Positions 1 to 9,736 are shown, counted from the first letter of the stretch. The stretch: DNA of 64,000 nucleotides from Clostridiales bacterium (GCA_017961235.1 JAGCXQ010000012.1:36288-100287), one strand, 5' to 3'. The notes: generated by a model not told the origin, from the sequence alone. Made by a program: numbers and translations.

Positions 1-1
1 T

Positions 2-466
2 TCCGTCCCGCTGGCCGCATTCTGTCTGATCATGATCCATTTCATCCGACGTTCCACGATCACGCGCGACAACTATATCCGCAAAGCAAAAGAAATCGGT
101 CACGAGAAGCTTATCTCCCAGATGACCGCGCCTTCTGCGGAAGTGTTTTTCCAAGACGAAAACAATATCGGGACATTCATTGTTTTTACCGATGACTATG
201 CCATTTTCACTTATAAGCAGATCCTCCGCTGGAAATCGATCGGAAAGGTCACTATTTCCGATCACTTTATACCGACCGGCACCCGGACTGAGGACTGGGA
301 TACCATGGACATGTCTGCCCTTCCGAAATATAAGGCATATAAACTCGTTTACGATTCCGGTGGAGGTAGCGACTCCGAGATCGTCTTCACTCTCTACCCC
401 GCTGATCTCGAGCGTTTCATCGACTTTCTCAGAGACAAAGTCCCGCAGGTCACCGCACTGATATGA
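2..466 (+). CDS. 3' part of a membrane-associated hypothetical protein
   Basis: The reading frame is open from the window edge, so the gene starts upstream; the first internal ATG at 32 lies inside a hydrophobic stretch (SVPLAAFCLIMIHFI) that reads like the end of a transmembrane helix and is unlikely to be the true start. The remaining 140 or so residues are soluble and mixed in charge, with a beta-rich middle (FIVFTDDYAIFTYKQ, GKVTIS) and a final helix. This layout, membrane helices followed by a small beta-rich cytoplasmic domain, is seen in YcxB-like and PH-like bacterial proteins, but I cannot assign a family with confidence. A hairpin terminator follows at once. Function unknown. Confidence 0.6.
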   Translation, partial: SVPLAAFCLIMIHFIRRSTITRDNYIRKAKEIGHEKLISQMTAPSAEVFFQDENNIGTFIVFTDDYAIFTYKQILRWKSIGKVTISDHFIPTGTRTEDWDTMDMSALPKYKAYKLVYDSGGGSDSEIVFTLYPADLERFIDFLRDKVPQVTALI

Positions 467-503
467 AAAGACGGCCCACATCATGTGAGTCGTCTTTAGT
501 TTT
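467..503 (+). terminator. Rho-independent terminator
   Basis: An imperfect stem beginning AAGACG and closing with CGTCTT, with an inner CACAT/ATGTG pairing, is followed by a T-rich run (TAGTTTTTTG). It starts right after the stop codon of the partial gene. Confidence 0.75.
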
Positions 504-547
504 TTGTTCCAAAGGATCGTCAGATCAAAAAGGATCGGGTCCTTCTC

Positions 548-3500
548 TTAATTCCCGGATCTGCCTGCCATATATGCGACAGCCGCCTTGTGATAGAAAT
601 AGAATGCCTTCATCAGTTCCTTAAGCTCGGCAGTACGCGTCTCCGTCAGTGATCTGGTCAGGACGTTATAGCAGTAGGTCATCGGGATATAAGAAACCTT
701 ATAATCATTTGCATCCCCCTCGACCTTGATCCGAATCGTAACGGGTTCTCCGAGTTTATGTGCAGGAATGCCCTTTACTTTGACAGTTGTGTACTCGCCC
801 TTCATTCTGGAAGTCAGACGTTTGCCGTTACTGTCCGTAAAGGAGAGCTTCGCACCGGACGGATTCGAGAGATAGAATGTCAGATCTGTTTCCGACTCGA
901 TCGACAGGCTGGCGCCCTCGAAGCTTACTCCATCCGGCAGGACCTCGTTATCCTTGTTATATGCAGGCAACGCCGATGTCGGAACATTTCCCATATATGT
1001 ATCGGGTATGATAGAATTCGCCGGATCATCTACATTGATCCCGAAGTATTTCTGTGCTGCAGTTCCGTAGTTCAGCAGCGCCGTTATCAGCGGAAGCGCT
1101 TCGTAGAACTCCTGATTCTGGATCACACTGTAATCATCAGGAGAATATGCATTTTCGATGATGTACTTCGCGTAATCCTGTACGGTGAAAGTGTATTCTT
1201 TTCCTTCAAAAGCACTATCCGGATCTACGATCTGTGCCTTTAATTCGGAAGTCATCTCTTTGGCTGCCACCGGCAGATGGAAAACATAGTAGTTCTTCCC
1301 ATTCATTTCACGTTTTTCTGCCTTATCCATGCTGTAGTAGAGCATAGAGCCATCCGCACGTGTGTACTCCAGGACCGAAGTCTTACTATCAGCAACTTTA
1401 TCACTCAGCGTCATATAGAGATTGATCGCGATTGAACCATCGAGGCTCAGGGAATAGCCCTCGAGCTTCGCTTCCATGATTTCCAGTTCTTTGATCTCTA
1501 CCGGAAGATCGAATTCTTCTGTCTCATCGATATCGATAAAGTATGTCTCTCCGCCATTAAGGAAGAGTTCCACTTTGAAATTCCAGTATACATCTCCGGA
1601 GATATCATCTTCGCCGACTTTATTCTTCTGCGAATCATAGACGACGATATGCGGATCGACACCTTTCTCTCCGTGAGACATAATGGCATAGAGTCCGTCT
1701 TTTTCCGGAGTAAAAGAACAGAAGCCGTTTCTTTGGAAGTCATGATTAGTGTTCCGGTTGGTGATCGGGACAGTATTATCTCCGACCTCCAGTGCCTGTT
1801 CTTTCACGATATCCATCGTATAAGAGCCACTGACTTTGGTCTTCATCTGCACATTCAGAAGGTACGTCTTTCCTTTTTCAAGAACCGCCGTAAAACCATT
1901 ATTCAGCTGGCTGTTACTCAGAGTAGCAACATTTACCATATCTTCACTATACTTCGTGACTTTTTTGACTTGCAGGGCGGAGTAGTCCCAGGCCGTCTCG
2001 AACACATCCGATGTAAATGTATAGACACCATTTTCCGATGGAGTAAACGTATAGTAAGCATATCCGCCGATTACATCGATATCAATATCCTTACCGGGCG
2101 TGAGGGGATCTACCTTGTGAATACACCAGTACAGGCCATCCAGATTTGTCTCAGAGTGATAGAATTCGAGTCCATAGGTTTTTCCGGCCTCCAGTTCCAC
2201 CATTTTACTTTGGAATCCCAATTGTCCGGATCCACTCGTCCCATATAGATCCTTCGTTCCTTCATGTATGGCACCGATCGAAACTCCGCCAAAGGAATAG
2301 ATCCAATAATACCCGGATGTCTCAGGTGTAAACGAATACTGTTTTCTTACATCTGATGGAAAATCAACCGCATATTCAACATCAGTTGTGACATTATTCT
2401 CCGACTTTTTTAACGTAACCACATACGGTATGTCGTTATTAGAATAAGAAGTAAAGTAAATAAGATATGGAGTGTTTGCAAAAAGGTAAGCCGTTCTATC
2501 TAACTTTGCATTATTATAAAAACCCACGCTCACTATACTGGATCGGGTATCGTAGATATCGAAGTGATTTATGGTGTGGTCCGAAGCAAACTGATACACA
2601 CCGCTCACTTCCGGTGTAAATACCGTATAGAAACAATTATTTAAGGCAGTAAAGTTCGAAACAGCAGAAGATGAATCAACTATCAGATCCGATGTTATCC
2701 GATCCACCGAAAACTTTACGGTAGCAGCTTCCTCACCGTAGTGCTGGTAGATAACATAATAAACCTTACCTGCCTCCATATACCAGAAATCCAAGATTCT
2801 CAGTGGGTAGTTATTGTTACTGTCACATACAGTTATCGAATGCGAGGAATTCCCTGAATCCAGATGATACCATCCGCTTTTTGTAGTAGTTATGGCATAG
2901 TAGTAATTATCCGAGTACATCCCATCGAAGGAATACTCCTGTTCCGGCTGGATCTGTTCCGCATGCCGGACATAGACCGGAACCGTGACCTGCTCAGAAG
3001 ATGCCTGAGAAATCTGGAGATAATAAGTCTTTCCTTCTGTCAAATACAAACCAAGGCGGAAATTCTTTCCTTCTCCGTAATCGTTGCCGGAATTCACGAG
3101 CGTTGCCTGTGTATCGAACTCTCCTTTTGTCTCAAATACATAGACCCCACTGCTTTCCGGGGTAAAAGAGAAGAAAGAGATCTCGTTATCAGGTTTCAAC
3201 TGTGCTGGATTCTCCCCTACTTTCAGGGCAGGAACATCTTTTCTAATGTTCACTTTCAGTACATTGTAGCTATAGGATTCAAATCCTCGATTATAGGTGA
3301 TCTTAAAGTCATACGGCACGCCGGCTTTCAGATCGGCAACGAGCTTTCCCTGAGTATAAGAATAAGCCTGCTGTTCAGAACCGGAAAAGAGCTCGAGACT
3401 TACATAATGATCTGATCTTAACGGGGTAAACTCGAAGATATGCTGTCCGCTTACTTCCGGAATGAAAGTATGTTTCGTATAGCCGTCCCTTGACTTTACG

Positions 3501-4006
3501 AAAAGCGTGCTCTCTCCGTAAGGAAGTGTCTCGGACATCGGGCAGGCATAGCAATATACATCTCTATCGGAGAGAGTATTATCCTCGCCCGATTCGATCT
3601 TGACAGAGTAAGCTTTTCCCGCCTCAAGATTCAGATACTGGACAACATAGCGGTAATCGCGCTTTTCTTCTATCGGAGCGATTTCTCCTTTATCATCATA
3701 GATAGCGACATTCAGATCACGGCCATCCGCACATAGGAAACCATATCTTCCTGTTGTCGAAGGCGTAAACTGGAAAACCAATAATTCATTTGCTTCCATC
3801 TGTCCTACTGTAAAAACACTATTCTCCGGCATATCCCCGAGATGCCGGACATCGCCGTCTTCATCGCCGCCTTCGTCCAGTTCCCCATCCGTTATTACCG
3901 GATCGTCTTCTTCACCTTCGTTTCCTTCTGCCAGGACCAGCGCCGGCATCGATCCGACCAGCATGATCGCACTAAGCAGCAAGGATAATAATCTCTTTTT
4001 CTTCAT
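548..4006 (-). CDS. Large secreted protein of pre-peptidase-like beta-sandwich repeats
   Basis: This 1152-residue protein has a typical signal peptide (MKKKRLLSLLLSAIMLVG, cleavage after LVLA) and then an acidic Asp/Glu/Gly segment at about residues 30-55. The bulk is about ten repeats of 90-110 residues, each carrying a version of FTPExSGxYxF, the hallmark of bacterial pre-peptidase C-terminal (PPC-like) domains, often with a GKTY element. The last 300 residues differ: a helical NYGTAAQKYFG segment, then a beta domain and a helical end rich in Tyr and Ala. I recall similar tails on cell-surface proteins of gut Clostridia. The ATG at 4006 is preferred over the upstream TTG at 4027 because GGAG lies 7 bases before it. 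No enzyme domain or LPXTG motif is visible. A surface or adhesive role is an inference. Confidence 0.85.
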   Translation of the reverse strand: MKKKRLLSLLLSAIMLVGSMPALVLAEGNEGEEDDPVITDGELDEGGDEDGDVRHLGDMPENSVFTVGQMEANELLVFQFTPSTTGRYGFLCADGRDLNVAIYDDKGEIAPIEEKRDYRYVVQYLNLEAGKAYSVKIESGEDNTLSDRDVYCYACPMSETLPYGESTLFVKSRDGYTKHTFIPEVSGQHIFEFTPLRSDHYVSLELFSGSEQQAYSYTQGKLVADLKAGVPYDFKITYNRGFESYSYNVLKVNIRKDVPALKVGENPAQLKPDNEISFFSFTPESSGVYVFETKGEFDTQATLVNSGNDYGEGKNFRLGLYLTEGKTYYLQISQASSEQVTVPVYVRHAEQIQPEQEYSFDGMYSDNYYYAITTTKSGWYHLDSGNSSHSITVCDSNNNYPLRILDFWYMEAGKVYYVIYQHYGEEAATVKFSVDRITSDLIVDSSSAVSNFTALNNCFYTVFTPEVSGVYQFASDHTINHFDIYDTRSSIVSVGFYNNAKLDRTAYLFANTPYLIYFTSYSNNDIPYVVTLKKSENNVTTDVEYAVDFPSDVRKQYSFTPETSGYYWIYSFGGVSIGAIHEGTKDLYGTSGSGQLGFQSKMVELEAGKTYGLEFYHSETNLDGLYWCIHKVDPLTPGKDIDIDVIGGYAYYTFTPSENGVYTFTSDVFETAWDYSALQVKKVTKYSEDMVNVATLSNSQLNNGFTAVLEKGKTYLLNVQMKTKVSGSYTMDIVKEQALEVGDNTVPITNRNTNHDFQRNGFCSFTPEKDGLYAIMSHGEKGVDPHIVVYDSQKNKVGEDDISGDVYWNFKVELFLNGGETYFIDIDETEEFDLPVEIKELEIMEAKLEGYSLSLDGSIAINLYMTLSDKVADSKTSVLEYTRADGSMLYYSMDKAEKREMNGKNYYVFHLPVAAKEMTSELKAQIVDPDSAFEGKEYTFTVQDYAKYIIENAYSPDDYSVIQNQEFYEALPLITALLNYGTAAQKYFGINVDDPANSIIPDTYMGNVPTSALPAYNKDNEVLPDGVSFEGASLSIESETDLTFYLSNPSGAKLSFTDSNGKRLTSRMKGEYTTVKVKGIPAHKLGEPVTIRIKVEGDANDYKVSYIPMTYCYNVLTRSLTETRTAELKELMKAFYFYHKAAVAYMAGRSGN

Positions 4007-4102
4007 ACGTTTTCTCCATTTTTTCAAAACCTAAATTGACCCCCTAAAGCGATAACACTTCCGGGAGCGTTTGATTTACTTTTTCCTTTTCAAGATAAAC
4101 CG

Positions 4103-4207
4103 TCAGGATGGTTCATACGGAAGCGGGCTGGATGTACGGATCACATCTTCATTCTCAAAACGGATCACTTCCAGCACAAGTTCCTCATACTTCATTTCAA
4201 ATCCCAT
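4103..4207 (-). CDS. 34-residue conserved-type small peptide
   Basis: A 34-codon gene reads MGFEMKYEELVLEVIRFEN and ends in TSSPLPYEPS. It has a strong ribosome binding site, AGGAG 8-9 bases before the ATG, and a good sigma70-type promoter 44 bases upstream. The layout MKYExxxxEVIxFxxEDVIxTSS matches a class of very small Clostridial proteins, usually annotated as hypothetical, that I recall seeing beside surface-protein or transporter genes. It sits between vanZ and the large secreted protein, all on the same strand, so it may be co-transcribed with the latter. The acidic body and the TSS-containing tail could be a peptide precursor or a small regulatory protein. Function unknown. Confidence 0.6.
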   Translation of the reverse strand: MGFEMKYEELVLEVIRFENEDVIRTSSPLPYEPS

Positions 4208-4250
4208 AATACTGTCTCCTATTCTTTGTTTACAAAACAATCCAAAGTGT

Positions 4251-4279
4251 ATTATATCAAAAATCTAATAGTATGTGTA
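4251..4279 (-). promoter_or_regulatory. Sigma70-type promoter for the small peptide gene
   Basis: On the minus strand TACACA and a perfect TATAAT are separated by 17 bases. The -10 box ends 44 bases upstream of the small peptide start codon and lies just after the vanZ stop. Confidence 0.5.
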
Positions 4280-4291
4280 TTTTATGTTTTC

Positions 4292-4852
4292 TCACCTGGA
4301 CTTCTTAGCTGTCTTCTCGTGCTTCAGAAACTTCCACCACACAAAATACCCGATGATTGCTCCGATTGTGTTATGCATAAGATCCGCCACATCGAAACAG
4401 CCCATGCGAAGCACTAGCTGAGACAACTCAATAAACAGGCTGCTTCCCAGCCCCAGAAGTAGGATCTTCCACCAGACACGGAGTTTTTCTTTAAGAGTCG
4501 GTACCAGAAAACCCATCGGCACAAAAAGAAGAATATTCAGCAGGATCTCTGTAATCACACCTTCACCTTTTGAGAAAGTCCTCGTCCCGATCCTATGGAA
4601 CTTCCTCCATAGCCATTTATACTTTGAAAATGGGTCAAGAAGGGTTTTTGCATCCAGATCATACGTCCGAACCACAAGTGTAATGATCAGAATCGCAATG
4701 ATATATAGGATAAATATCCATCCAACCATCTGACGATTCTTTGTTTTTGCGACAAGTACAGCCAGTCCGGCAATACATATCATTACTATCAAAACTATAT
4801 AGTAAGAAAAACCCAAATCTTCTCTCTCTTCACGTATTTCTACGCTATACAT
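4292..4852 (-). CDS. VanZ-like membrane protein
   Basis: This 186-residue protein has four or five predicted membrane helices and the VanZ family signature in its second half: NILLFVPMGFLVP, then SLFIELSQLVLRMGCFDVADLMHN and a final TIGAIIGYFVWW helix. VanZ of Enterococcus gives low-level teicoplanin resistance; most family members sit in cell-wall or capsule regions and have no defined biochemical role. It is one of three paralogues in the window (also 11766 and 62071) and is closest to the 11766 copy (shared RTYDLxxKTxLDPFxKY segment). Its start has only a distant AGGAG, so the start is less certain than the family assignment. Confidence 0.85.
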   Translation of the reverse strand: MYSVEIREEREDLGFSYYIVLIVMICIAGLAVLVAKTKNRQMVGWIFILYIIAILIITLVVRTYDLDAKTLLDPFSKYKWLWRKFHRIGTRTFSKGEGVITEILLNILLFVPMGFLVPTLKEKLRVWWKILLLGLGSSLFIELSQLVLRMGCFDVADLMHNTIGAIIGYFVWWKFLKHEKTAKKSR

Positions 4853-4957
4853 TTACCCAAATATATACTCCTATTATTACACATATAAAAATCAAATTCT
4901 TCTGTTAATTGTTTTATATTTTTAACGAATTGTTAACAAATCCCTCTTTTCGCCTGC

Positions 4958-4994
4958 AAAAAATACCCCCAAGTAAGGATGACTTACTCGGGGG
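4958..4994 (-). terminator. Terminator of the 600-residue Ig/InlB protein gene
   Basis: On the minus strand a CCCCC..GAGTAAG stem pairs with CTTACTTGGGGG around a short loop and is followed by TATTTTTT. Confidence 0.85.
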
Positions 4995-5026
4995 CTGAAT
5001 CTGCATATTGAAAGATTATCTATCAG

Positions 5027-6829
5027 TTAAACGGGTATAAATGGCAATACAATAGATGTGCTGACCCATTTTGCATAGAGTGTTACATCTTTAGTAACAA
5101 TGTATGTCTTAAGATCTACTTTCTGTGTACATTCCGGATCCAGATACCAACCTGCAAAGGAGTAACTATCTTTTTCTGCATATGCACGGGTTGTAATACG
5201 TGTATTCACTTCGACTTCAATCGTATAAAGCGAATACTTCTGACCAGCATCCACAACTTTGCCACCTTGGGCATCAAAGGTTACTTGGGCGCTAGGCGTA
5301 ATAATAGCAACCTCTACAATATTTGAAGTTAAAGTGTCACCACTACTGTTTTTAACAACACATCTATAAATATACGAAGCTGTTGTTTTACTAATTTTAA
5401 CCGTCAGTGCAGCTGACTTCACACCGCTGTAATTGGTGTTCGTAGTACCAATACTCGTCCAGGTCTCTCCATCAGAGCTTCTCTGCCACTGATATGTTGT
5501 TGCACCAGTAGCAACGACACTTATACTCTGCATTTCACCAATCTGACCGACTATACTCTCCGGCTGCTCGACGATCTCCATCTGTTCAGAAATGCTCACC
5601 ACTGCAATTTCTGACACATCTGAACCGGAACTATTCTTTGCTACGCATCTGTATATATAAGATGCTGTAGTCTTATTGATTTTCACTGTCAGAGTGTCTG
5701 TCTTCACTCCACTGTAGTTTACGTTCGTTGTGCTGATATTGGACCAATTCTCTTCATCTGCACTTCTCTGCCACTGATAAGAGGTAGCATTGTTTGCTAC
5801 AACACTCATGATCTTCTCTTCACCATTCTGACCAGAGATGCTCTCCGGATCGGAAACGATTTCTACAGTCAGTACCGGTACAATCAATGTTACCGAAGCT
5901 GCCTCGGTATTCTGAGAACTCTTATCATTCTTTACCACACATCTATACACATAAGTAGCAGTTGTTTTGCTGACCTTGATCGTAAGGATGTCTGCCTTTG
6001 CTCCGCTGTAATTTGCATTCGTTGTGCTGATATTGGACCAGGTCTCTCCATCAGCACTTCTCTGCCACTGATACGAGGTCGCATTATTTGCAACAACGCG
6101 CATGGTCTTTTCTTCACCGGCAGTTCCAGAAATATTCTTCGGCTGTGTCTTGATCTCTACAGGCAGGATCGCTTCAACAACAGCAACCTCCGAATACTCA
6201 GTAGTATCACTATTCTTGACAACACATCTGTAAACATAAGAAGCTGTTGTCTTACTGATCTTGATAGTTAGAGTATCCGTCTTCGCTCCGCTGTAGTTTG
6301 CATTCGTCGTGCTGATGTTCGACCAAGTTTCTTCATCTGCACTTCTCTGCCACTGGTAAGACGTTGCACCAGAGGCAGTGATCTTCATATTCTTCTCTTC
6401 TCCGGCCATTCCGGTGATATTTGCCGGCTGTTTGGTGATCTCCAACGACTGAAGCAGAGTTACTGTTGCCGCCTCGGTCACTTTAGATCCGGCACTGTTT
6501 TTCAGTGTGCACCTATATGAATATACAGCAGTAGTCTTATTGACTTTCACTGTCATCGTGTCCGTCTTGACTCCGCTATAGTTTACATTCGATGTACCGA
6601 TGTTGGACCAGGTCTCTCCATCCGCACTTCTCTGCCACTGATAGGATGTCACATTGTTCGCAACAACCTTCAAACTTTTCTCTTCGCCAACCTGTGCTGT
6701 GATGTCCTTCGGCTGAGAAACTATACTAATAGCATCTCCGCTTCCGGCAAACACCACTGTCGGTACCATAGATACTATTAGGAAGATAGATAACAGAACC
6801 GACCATAACTTAAATGATTTCTTACTCAT
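5027..6829 (-). CDS. Secreted Ig-like/InlB-repeat surface protein (5 Ig + 1 InlB units)
   Basis: This 600-residue secreted protein starts with MSKKSFKLWSVLLSIFLIV and a VVFAG cleavage region. By my count it has five Ig-like units of 85-95 residues, each with a QPxxIxGxxGEE opening, a YQWQRSADGETW core, NYSGxKTDTLT and a closing YRCVVKN. One InlB B-type repeat (FDAQGGK...FAGWYLDPECT...LYAKW) and a short hydrophobic tail (VLPFIPV) follow. InlB B-repeats and tandem Ig modules are typical of adhesins. The ATG at 6829 was chosen because AAGGGGG lies 5 bases upstream; the frame is open further upstream without a second site. There is no LPXTG, SLH or dockerin motif, so the mode of attachment is unclear. 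It is the smallest of five paralogues. Confidence 0.85.
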   Translation of the reverse strand: MSKKSFKLWSVLLSIFLIVSMVPTVVFAGSGDAISIVSQPKDITAQVGEEKSLKVVANNVTSYQWQRSADGETWSNIGTSNVNYSGVKTDTMTVKVNKTTAVYSYRCTLKNSAGSKVTEAATVTLLQSLEITKQPANITGMAGEEKNMKITASGATSYQWQRSADEETWSNISTTNANYSGAKTDTLTIKISKTTASYVYRCVVKNSDTTEYSEVAVVEAILPVEIKTQPKNISGTAGEEKTMRVVANNATSYQWQRSADGETWSNISTTNANYSGAKADILTIKVSKTTATYVYRCVVKNDKSSQNTEAASVTLIVPVLTVEIVSDPESISGQNGEEKIMSVVANNATSYQWQRSADEENWSNISTTNVNYSGVKTDTLTVKINKTTASYIYRCVAKNSSGSDVSEIAVVSISEQMEIVEQPESIVGQIGEMQSISVVATGATTYQWQRSSDGETWTSIGTTNTNYSGVKSAALTVKISKTTASYIYRCVVKNSSGDTLTSNIVEVAIITPSAQVTFDAQGGKVVDAGQKYSLYTIEVEVNTRITTRAYAEKDSYSFAGWYLDPECTQKVDLKTYIVTKDVTLYAKWVSTSIVLPFIPV

Positions 6830-6869
6830 AACAACCCCCTTGCCAAACCAATTTGTTATTTGCACTGAT

Positions 6870-6905
6870 ATTATTTCACGAAAAAAGTCAAAAATCTATA
6901 GTAAA
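6870..6905 (-). promoter_or_regulatory. Conserved upstream block, copy 1
   Basis: On the minus strand the block reads TTTACTATAGATTTTTGACT, then a short spacer and GTGAAATAATA. It is shared with blocks before the 9538 and 19857 genes and lies 41 bases before this ATG. No properly spaced sigma70 boxes can be fitted, so its role (promoter of another type or protein site) is open. Confidence 0.45.
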
Positions 6906-6932
6906 GTGTTCATATTTGTCGAAAAACACGCC

Positions 6933-6962
6933 AAAAAGGAGGACAGATAGTTCTGTCCTCCT
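6933..6962 (-). terminator. Terminator of the 837-residue Ig/InlB protein gene
   Basis: On the minus strand AGGAGGACAG and CTGTCCTCCT form a perfect stem around AACTAT, followed by TTTTT. Confidence 0.9.
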
Positions 6963-7024
6963 ATAAAGATCGATCATTTGGGCTATATTGATAGCATATA
7001 ACTGAAATCTATACCATCAAACTA

Positions 7025-9538
7025 TCATGTCCATTTCGCATACAAGGTCACGTCTTCTGTAGGTATGAAGAAATAATAAACATCTACTGGGATCGTACAT
7101 GCGGCGTCGAGATACCAGCCGCCAAAAGTGTAGCCTTCTCTCTGAACACTTGGTTCTGCGCCCATAGCCTGATCTTTAAAGACTGTCCAAACCACAGTTG
7201 CACTATTCATTTCCGTTATTATTCCGCCATTCGCATTCCAGGTTACTTTTACAGCTTCAGCCCATCTTGCATAGAACCATACATCATCTGTTACTACATA
7301 ATCATACGGTTCCACAGCCTGCGTGCATTCCATATCCAGGCACCAGCATACAAGTTTGTATCCTTCCTTAATTGCTGTCTGTCCATGCCCAAAGGGCTTG
7401 TTCCTCTCAGTCAGTGTAGAATAAACAGGGTAGAGATCTCCTCCCATTACAATGGAGCCGCCCATAGCATCGAAGAAGACACCCGCCGCATTGCCTTTGA
7501 TCCACTTAGCATAAATTCTTGTATCTTTATCCGGGCTGAAGTTCCATACTTGAGAAGTACATGCTTTATCGTAGTACCATCCGGCAAATGTATAACCTTC
7601 ACGTTCTGCAAACAGATCCCAATCTCCGCTCGCGCAAATGATTTGATCTCTGCTCGGGTACATTTTATATGTTTTAACCAGTCTATCATCTGGAGCCAGC
7701 AACATTCCGCTATTAGCATCGTATGTTACGGTAATAACATCGATTCCGGCGGGATTTGATTCCAGAATATCACCCGCAGCATTCTTTATAACACATCTAT
7801 AAACATACAAAGATGTCGTATAACTGAGATTGACAGTCAGCGTATCTGTCTTGATTCCGCTGTAGTTTGTATTGGAAGCGCCGATATTAGTCCAAGTCAC
7901 ACCATCTGCACTTCTCTGCCACTGGAAGGACGCTGCATTGGCGGCAACCACAGAAATATTATTCAGATCCCCGGCATATCCGGTAATAGTCGCCGGCTGT
8001 GTGATTATTTCCGGAAGACGGATCATAGAGACGGCCGCAGGAGCTGATGCTACAGAACCATCACTGTTTTTTACAATACATCTATACAGATATCCTTCTG
8101 ATGTTGCACTGACCTTGATGGTCATATTTTCCGTCTTTATTCCGCTATAGTTAACATTCGTTGCACCGATGTTTGACCATGTCACACCATCTGCGCTTCT
8201 CTGCCACTGATACGTATCTGCACCTGTAACTGTGACGCTCATGATCTTCAGATCTCCTGCATAACCGGAAACATCCTTCGGCTGAGCCGAGATCACCGGT
8301 GGCTGGAATAGTGTAATAGAAGCCGCTCTTGATTCTGCAGAACCGCCGCTGTTTTTCGCTACACATCTGTACATATACTCTGCTGTCGATTTACCAATAT
8401 TGATAGTCAAAGTTTCTGTCTTGACTCCACTGTAGTTTACATTGGTCGTGCCGATATTGACCCAAGCCACTCCATCTGTGCTTCTCTGCCACTGATACGA
8501 TGTCGCATTGGAAGCAGAAATACTCATGGACTTTTGATCGCCGGAATATCCGGAGATATTCTTCGGCTGTGACGAGATCGTCGGCAGCTGAAAGAGCGTA
8601 ATAGTTGCCGCTTCTGATTCGACAGATCCGTCTTCGTTCTTTGCTACACATCTATAAGCAAAGTCTGAAGTTGTCGAATTGATCTTGATGGAAAGGGTAT
8701 TTGTCTTTATTCCGCTGTAATTCACATTAGTTGCGCCGATATTCGACCAGGAAGATCCATCTGCACTTCTCTGCCATTGATACGCGGTTGCACTTGTGGC
8801 GGAAATCTTCATGGTCTTCTGTTCACCGGAATATCCGGAAATGTTCTTCGGCTGCGAAGAAATGACCGGCGGCTGGAAAAGTAGAATAGTTGCCGCTTCT
8901 GATGCGACAGAACCATCTCCGTTCTTTGCTACACATCTATAAGCAAAGTCTGCGGTCGTCGCGTTGATCTTGATGGAAAGGGTATTCGTCTTTATACCGC
9001 TGTAATTTACATTACTCGCACCAATATTCGACCAGGAAGATCCATCTGCACTTCTCTGCCATTGATATGCTGTCGCTCCAGTGTCCGTGATACTCATGGA
9101 CTTCTGGTCTCCGGCATATCCGGAAATGTTCTTCGGTTGCGAAGTAATGACCGGTGGCAGGAAAAGCGTAACATTAGCTGATTTAGAAGTTGCCGATCTC
9201 GTACTATTCTTCAGCACACACCTATAATAGAAGCTTGCTGTCGTCTTATTGATCTTAATCGTCAACGAGTCTGTCTTCGCACCACTGTAATTCACATTAG
9301 TCTCGCTGATATATGACCATTCACCTCCATCAGCGCGTCTTTGCCAGTGATACGAGGTTACGCCTGTAGCAGAAACGCTCATTGTCTTTTGTTCCCCGGC
9401 ATACCCGGATACACGTGTCGGCTGGGTTACCACCTCAATAGGTTCTCCACTTCCTGCATAAACTACTGCTGGAAGGATCGTTACCATCAGGAATACTGAT
9501 AAAAGAACTGTCCACAGTCTAAATGATTTCTTTTTCAT
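7025..9538 (-). CDS. Secreted Ig-like/InlB-repeat surface protein (6 Ig + 3 InlB units)
   Basis: This 837-residue paralogue of the protein at 5027 has a signal peptide (MKKKSFRLWTVLLSVFLMV, cleavage near VVYAG), six Ig-like units opening with QPxxISGYxGDQK and three InlB-type repeats, each ending in a YAKW or YARW motif. The first Ig unit departs from the consensus (YHWQRRADGGEW) and may be the most ancient or the most diverged. The start at 9538 has AAGGGGG 6 bases upstream. It has its own conserved upstream block and a terminator just after the stop, so it is probably a single-gene transcript. As in the other family members, no cell-wall anchor is visible at the C-terminus (LYAKWT). Confidence 0.85.
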   Translation of the reverse strand: MKKKSFRLWTVLLSVFLMVTILPAVVYAGSGEPIEVVTQPTRVSGYAGEQKTMSVSATGVTSYHWQRRADGGEWSYISETNVNYSGAKTDSLTIKINKTTASFYYRCVLKNSTRSATSKSANVTLFLPPVITSQPKNISGYAGDQKSMSITDTGATAYQWQRSADGSSWSNIGASNVNYSGIKTNTLSIKINATTADFAYRCVAKNGDGSVASEAATILLFQPPVISSQPKNISGYSGEQKTMKISATSATAYQWQRSADGSSWSNIGATNVNYSGIKTNTLSIKINSTTSDFAYRCVAKNEDGSVESEAATITLFQLPTISSQPKNISGYSGDQKSMSISASNATSYQWQRSTDGVAWVNIGTTNVNYSGVKTETLTINIGKSTAEYMYRCVAKNSGGSAESRAASITLFQPPVISAQPKDVSGYAGDLKIMSVTVTGADTYQWQRSADGVTWSNIGATNVNYSGIKTENMTIKVSATSEGYLYRCIVKNSDGSVASAPAAVSMIRLPEIITQPATITGYAGDLNNISVVAANAASFQWQRSADGVTWTNIGASNTNYSGIKTDTLTVNLSYTTSLYVYRCVIKNAAGDILESNPAGIDVITVTYDANSGMLLAPDDRLVKTYKMYPSRDQIICASGDWDLFAEREGYTFAGWYYDKACTSQVWNFSPDKDTRIYAKWIKGNAAGVFFDAMGGSIVMGGDLYPVYSTLTERNKPFGHGQTAIKEGYKLVCWCLDMECTQAVEPYDYVVTDDVWFYARWAEAVKVTWNANGGIITEMNSATVVWTVFKDQAMGAEPSVQREGYTFGGWYLDAACTIPVDVYYFFIPTEDVTLYAKWT

Positions 9539-9577
9539 AACTGCCCCCTTATCTGAAGTGTGCATTATCTATGCTTT

Positions 9578-9615
9578 TATTATTTCACGAGGAGAGTCAA
9601 AAATCCATAGTAAAA
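9578..9615 (-). promoter_or_regulatory. Conserved upstream block, copy 2
   Basis: The minus strand reads TTTTACTATGGATTTTTGAC, then a short spacer and CGTGAAATAATAA, 40 bases before the start of the 837-residue protein. It matches the block at 6870 at most positions. Confidence 0.45.
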
Positions 9616-9736
9616 TGTGATTCCACGATTAGATAAGATGAATGCGATTCCATAAACCAGGGGTGTCTGTTAAGAAAAAGGAGGCGATCGTTTCTGTTTG
9701 TCGGAGTGCTTATAATCCGATGCCCGTCTCTCCTTG

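Noticed and set aside
4071..4268. A 65-codon plus-strand frame over the small peptide gene
   Set aside because: It has no ribosome binding site, whereas the opposite strand has a well-formed promoter, ribosome binding site and protein-like 34-codon gene.
6870..6905. A standard sigma70 promoter in the conserved upstream block
   Set aside because: TTGACT is followed by TAATA at only about 12-14 bases, and boxes at 17 bases do not match. The block was therefore kept as an element of unknown type.
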